The position numbers and the translations under genes were made by a program. A model generated the notes under the pieces. That model was not told the DNA's origin, did not search any database, and saw nothing but the letters and a program-made list of their open reading frames with translations. A stretch of 26,040 nt of DNA from JAICLL01 sp035252155 (GTDB lineage: Bacteria > Planctomycetota > Planctomycetia > Pirellulales > JAICIG01): contig DATFDL010000127.1 of the NCBI GenBank assembly GCA_035252155.1, forward strand, positions 1-26,040. The letters are read 5' to 3'. Positions within the stretch are counted from its first letter, which is position 1. Every line of letters starts with the position of its first letter. Positions 23,316-26,040 of the stretch are shown piece after piece.

Positions 23316-23383
23316 GTAGCAGAATTCGTGAGAATTCTGGCCCCAACTCGCTGCGCCGCCCGACTTCTCACGAAGTCGGCTAC
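23316..23383. repeat. GTAG-bounded double hairpin with complementary loops
   Basis: The element opens GTAGC (23316-23320) and closes GCTAC (23379-23383). Inside, CAGAATTC-GTGA-GAATTCTG (23320-23339) and CCGACTTC-TCAC-GAAGTCGG (23360-23379) are two perfect 8-bp hairpins whose loops GTGA and TCAC are complementary. The closing CTAC contains, on the minus strand, the TAG stop codon of the PilZ gene. Confidence 0.8.
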
Positions 23384-23772
23384 TGCTTGCGAACGACGTC
23401 CAAAAAACGTCCGCCGCTGATGTACCAGCCCTCGCCGCAGTCTTCGCACCACATGATTTGCGTACGCAGCACCAGCGGATCGTCGGCCGCGTTGCGAATG
23501 GTCACGCGCACCTCGCCGCGCTCCAGCGGCATGATGTGCAACAGGCCGATGCCCACCGGCGAAAGATCACGGGCAAAGGCCGAAAACTGCGGAAACGGCT
23601 CATCGGTGAGTGTGACCAGCACCGGGCCGAAATAGGGCGAGCGGACCGACATCCGCCGGCTAAGGCCCGGCCCGCCCTGAGCCAGATTCAACGCGCGATT
23701 GACCGCCTCGCGCACCCGCTTGGCCGCGCCGGGAACTATCACACACGAGCCGTAATCGCCTGTCTCGAACAT
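23380..23772 (-). CDS. PilZ-domain protein (probable c-di-GMP receptor)
   Basis: The 130-residue protein has a helical N-terminal part (GAAKRVREAVNRALN) followed by a PilZ domain with the c-di-GMP motifs: RMSVR (Arg40 and Arg44, RxxxR) and DLSPVGIG (69-76, the D/NxSxxG motif), then PLERGEVRVTI and LRTQIMWCEDCGEGWYISGG. All binding residues are kept, so it should bind c-di-GMP in the cytoplasm. Stand-alone PilZ proteins control motility, attachment or polysaccharide output through partner proteins. Its partner is not evident here. The TAG stop codon belongs to the edge of a dispersed repeat. Confidence 0.85.
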   Translation of the reverse strand: MFETGDYGSCVIVPGAAKRVREAVNRALNLAQGGPGLSRRMSVRSPYFGPVLVTLTDEPFPQFSAFARDLSPVGIGLLHIMPLERGEVRVTIRNAADDPLVLRTQIMWCEDCGEGWYISGGRFLDVVRKQ

Positions 23773-24135
23773 CTTCGCACGCTCCTGCCGCGGGGCCGAT
23801 CTGCCGTCACTGCACCACGAAGTATAGGCCGGAAATTAGCCTTTCACGGTGCGCTGCGCAGGGGCGGCGGGAGAGCGCGCGCAAAGCCAATGCCGATAGT
23901 AGCGGTTGTATCGAGCGGCGTAGGGTGGGACTGGCCTGCGCATAGAATCCGCGCCGTAGGGTGCGCACTGACCATTCAGTCAGAAGGCAAAACAATTGAG
24001 GGCAAAAAAATGGGAGAAAGAAAACGAGGGTAGACATTGCCCACCATCCTTCTCTTTTCTTCGTATTTTTTGCCCTCCATTTTTTGCCTTCATCGGCAAA
24101 GGTGCAGGGCAGACAAGCTTGCAACTCCCACTATC
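23773..24135. other. Intergenic region with two repeat types
   Basis: This 363-nt gap between the minus-strand RseP and PilZ genes has no supported gene. It contains two CGTAGGGTG motifs (23919 and 23955), which match the start of the repeat at 1517, and the GGCAAAAAA inverted repeat (23986-24088). The first 50 nt on the PilZ side should carry its promoter, but I see no clear hexamers. Confidence 0.55.
23986..24088. repeat. GGCAAAAAA double-unit inverted repeat (variant of the GACAGAAAAA family)
   Basis: The left arm holds GGCAAAACAAT and GGCAAAAAAAT in direct order with TGAG between (23986-24011). The right arm holds ATTTTTTGCC twice, joined by CTCC (24065-24088). The layout of two units per arm, roughly 3-4 nt between units and a loop of 53 nt matches 13955-14058, but the core of all four units is changed from GACAG to GGCAA. 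Confidence 0.8.
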
Positions 24136-26040
24136 TTAGCCGCGCGGGATGAGTCCCACGTCGAGCAGCAGCACGAAGAGCATCAGCCCGCCCAAAAAGA
24201 ACAGCCCGGCGAACTGAAACCAGGCGACCACCTGCTCGTTCACCGGCTTGCCGCGCACTCCCTCGGCGGCCAGGAAGACCATGTGCCCGCCGTCGAGCAG
24301 CGGAATCGGCAGGAAGTTCAACACCGCGAGGTTCGCGCTGAGCATGGCCAAGAAGAGCAACAGCTTCGACATGCCGGCCGAAGCCTCCATGCCGGCCTGC
24401 TGGGCAATGGTCACCGGCCCGCCCATGCCGGTGATCGGCACCTGCCCACTGACGATCTTGCGCAAAAAGCGGAACACGATCGAGAGCGAATACTCGGTTT
24501 CGCGTTCGCCCAGGCGGACTGCCTGGCCGAACGAGTCGGCTTTCTGGAACACCGTGACCGGTTCGAAGACGAGCGACCGATCGGGGTTCGGCCGATCGGC
24601 GTCGGGCCGCAAATCGAGCGTCACCGTACGCTCGTCTTTCAAGGTAAGCTCGACGCGCGAGCCGGGCAGCGCCCCTTGCACCAGATCGACGAACGCAGGC
24701 CAGTTTCGTTTTTCCGCGTGCTTCTTGTCCTCGAACTTCACCTCGCGCTTTGGTTGAAACTCCTCTTTTTTAAGGCCGAACTTTTCAGCTTGCGTCGCGT
24801 CATCCGGAGGTATCAGCGTGGCGTTGATGATCTTGTCTCCGGGCTTAAGGCCTTTTGCCCTGCCGGCCTCGACCGAGGCAACTTCATTTTCGACCGCGAC
24901 GGCGGCGCCCAACACGGCAATTGCCACGGGGCTGTCCAATGCGGGAAACGTATCGTCCGCGGCGTCCCTGCGCAAAGTCACGGTGCGCTCGAACGACTGG
25001 TCGCCGCGCCGCAAGGTGAATGTTACCTCTTCGCCGCCCTGCGCGCTCAACCGCGCCGGCAGTGTCAGCGGGTCGCCGGGCGGCCCGCCGTCGATCTTCT
25101 CGATGACGTCGCCCGCTCGAAGATCGGCGGCGTCGGCTGGCGAACCCTTCTGGATCGCCATGATCGCGCCCATCCGCATGACGATGCCTGTAGACATTTC
25201 GGGCACGGCTGGCAGCTCGACGTCGAGGCGCTTCGTCGTGGGCTTGGCGTCGGGTGCAGCGTCTTTCGGTTTTTCGGTTCGCTCGATCGTCACGGTCACC
25301 GCCCCCGAGCGCCGCTTGAGCGCGTGATCGAGTGCCGCTCCGTCGGCGACCGCCTCTCCGTCGACTGCCACGATCGTGTCGCCCGGCTGGAGGTCTATCT
25401 TGCGGAGTGCGAGCGGCGCATAGGGAGGATAAATCGTCGGCTGGGCTAACTGCCGCGTGTGCGCGTTTCGCATGCCGATCTGGTGAATGATGCCAGTTTT
25501 TTCCGGAACGACATTGATCGACAGCGGTTCGTCGCGTCCGGGACGCTCGATGACAAAGTCGACGCCCTTCTGGATATCGTCGGCCAGCGGCACACCCATC
25601 TGGATGTCGCGGAAGATGGGGTTCTTTTCCGAACCCATCTGCGTGATGTGATCGTCGGCTTCGATGCCCGACTTCCAGGCGGGGCTGCCGGGCACAACGC
25701 CACCCACGACACACGCGATTCGATCGACTCCCATGCCAAACGCGATGCTCGCCGCCACGAAGGCGAAGATCACATTCATGATCACGCCGGCCGAGATAAT
25801 GGCCATCCGCTGCGGCACGCTCTTGGCCAAATAGCTGCGCGGATCGAAGACCGCTTCGGCGGCCGGATCGGCCGGATTTGCAGAAGCCTCAGGCGAAACG
25901 GGCGTGGAACCCGCCTCGGCGGCGACAGACGCGGGTTTCAGCTTGGCCCGTTCGGTTTCTTCGCGCTGCCGGCTGGGGTTGTCGTCTTGCCCCAACATCT
26001 TCACATAGCCGCCCAACGGCAGCACGCCGATGCCGTACTC
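24136..26040 (-). CDS. rseP: RseP-type site-2 protease (M50), 5' end outside the window
   Basis: The frame is open to the window edge and reads in as EYGIGVLPLGGYVKMLGQDD, the conserved stretch after the HExxH active site of RseP, which lies outside the window. A membrane segment (MAIISAGVIMNVIFAFVAAS) follows, then a large periplasmic region with about four PDZ-like modules, and the C-terminal metal-ligand motif NLAVLNFLPIPLLDGGHMVF (LDG) with a last membrane segment LFFLGGLMLFVLLLDVGL. RseP cleaves anti-sigma factors and signal-peptide remnants within the inner membrane. Two PDZ domains are usual, so the periplasmic part is enlarged. It ends 47 nt before the GGCAAAAAA repeat. Confidence 0.93.
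   Translation of the reverse strand, partial: EYGIGVLPLGGYVKMLGQDDNPSRQREETERAKLKPASVAAEAGSTPVSPEASANPADPAAEAVFDPRSYLAKSVPQRMAIISAGVIMNVIFAFVAASIAFGMGVDRIACVVGGVVPGSPAWKSGIEADDHITQMGSEKNPIFRDIQMGVPLADDIQKGVDFVIERPGRDEPLSINVVPEKTGIIHQIGMRNAHTRQLAQPTIYPPYAPLALRKIDLQPGDTIVAVDGEAVADGAALDHALKRRSGAVTVTIERTEKPKDAAPDAKPTTKRLDVELPAVPEMSTGIVMRMGAIMAIQKGSPADAADLRAGDVIEKIDGGPPGDPLTLPARLSAQGGEEVTFTLRRGDQSFERTVTLRRDAADDTFPALDSPVAIAVLGAAVAVENEVASVEAGRAKGLKPGDKIINATLIPPDDATQAEKFGLKKEEFQPKREVKFEDKKHAEKRNWPAFVDLVQGALPGSRVELTLKDERTVTLDLRPDADRPNPDRSLVFEPVTVFQKADSFGQAVRLGERETEYSLSIVFRFLRKIVSGQVPITGMGGPVTIAQQAGMEASAGMSKLLLFLAMLSANLAVLNFLPIPLLDGGHMVFLAAEGVRGKPVNEQVVAWFQFAGLFFLGGLMLFVLLLDVGLIPRG

Noticed and set aside
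24037..25449. Open frame of 470 codons on the plus strand
   Set aside because: It is antisense to the RseP gene and starts within a repeat; no recognisable domain.
1..26040. tRNA genes, CRISPR array, complete insertion sequence or prophage
   Set aside because: I saw no cloverleaf-like sequence, no regularly spaced direct repeats and no transposase or phage structural gene.

Overview
The window is GC-rich chromosomal DNA that most likely comes from a planctomycete of the Pirellulales type. The evidence is lineage-typical architecture: a secreted c-type cytochrome fused to WD40 repeats, a 996-residue PVC-type dehydrogenase with HEAT-like repeats and a C-terminal CxxCH, a WD40-redoxin fusion of 1114 residues, frequent absence of Shine-Dalgarno sequences, and many dispersed palindromic repeats between genes. 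I see no rRNA, tRNA, CRISPR array, prophage or complete insertion sequence.

Layout. 1-1.5 kb: cytochrome/WD40 protein. 1.6-3.0 kb: small accessory genes, namely a small hypothetical, a 3'-truncated DUF433 antitoxin-like gene, a mazEF pair on the minus strand and a 71-residue hypothetical. 3.3-9.6 kb: housekeeping genes, with yjbQ on plus and carA, an alaC-like aminotransferase and a PcrA/UvrD helicase on minus. 9.6-10.2 kb: a vapBC-type pair directly upstream of the helicase. 10.4-12.6 kb: a gene in which the two ethanolamine ammonia-lyase subunits EutB and EutC are fused, with no other eut gene nearby. 12.8-14.7 kb: DUF2442 protein, a TVP38/DedA-type membrane protein and a class I methyltransferase. 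15.3-18.6 kb: the large WD40-redoxin protein. 18.6-20.1 kb: a cassette of small genes (antitoxin-like, ribbon-helix-helix, two tandem paralogues of unknown function, the second frameshifted). 20.3-23.3 kb: PVC-type dehydrogenase. 23.4-26.0 kb: a PilZ protein and the 5'-truncated end of an RseP-type site-2 protease.

The most distinctive signals are three. First, several unrelated palindromic repeat families begin with GTAG or TGACAG at their outer ends, and about eight of the 24 genes take their stop codon from, or end within two bases of, such a repeat. Second, a two-part repeat built on GACAGAAAAA occurs as a compact inverted pair at 13955-14058, as a sequence variant (GGCAAAAAA) at 23986-24088, and as a pair pulled apart by about 1.5 kb around the small-gene cassette at 18594-20181. 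Third, the EutB-EutC fusion keeps most catalytic residues but has Ala where EutB has the substrate-contacting Asp362, so its substrate may not be ethanolamine. All functional calls come from reading the translated sequence and remembered family motifs; no search was run.
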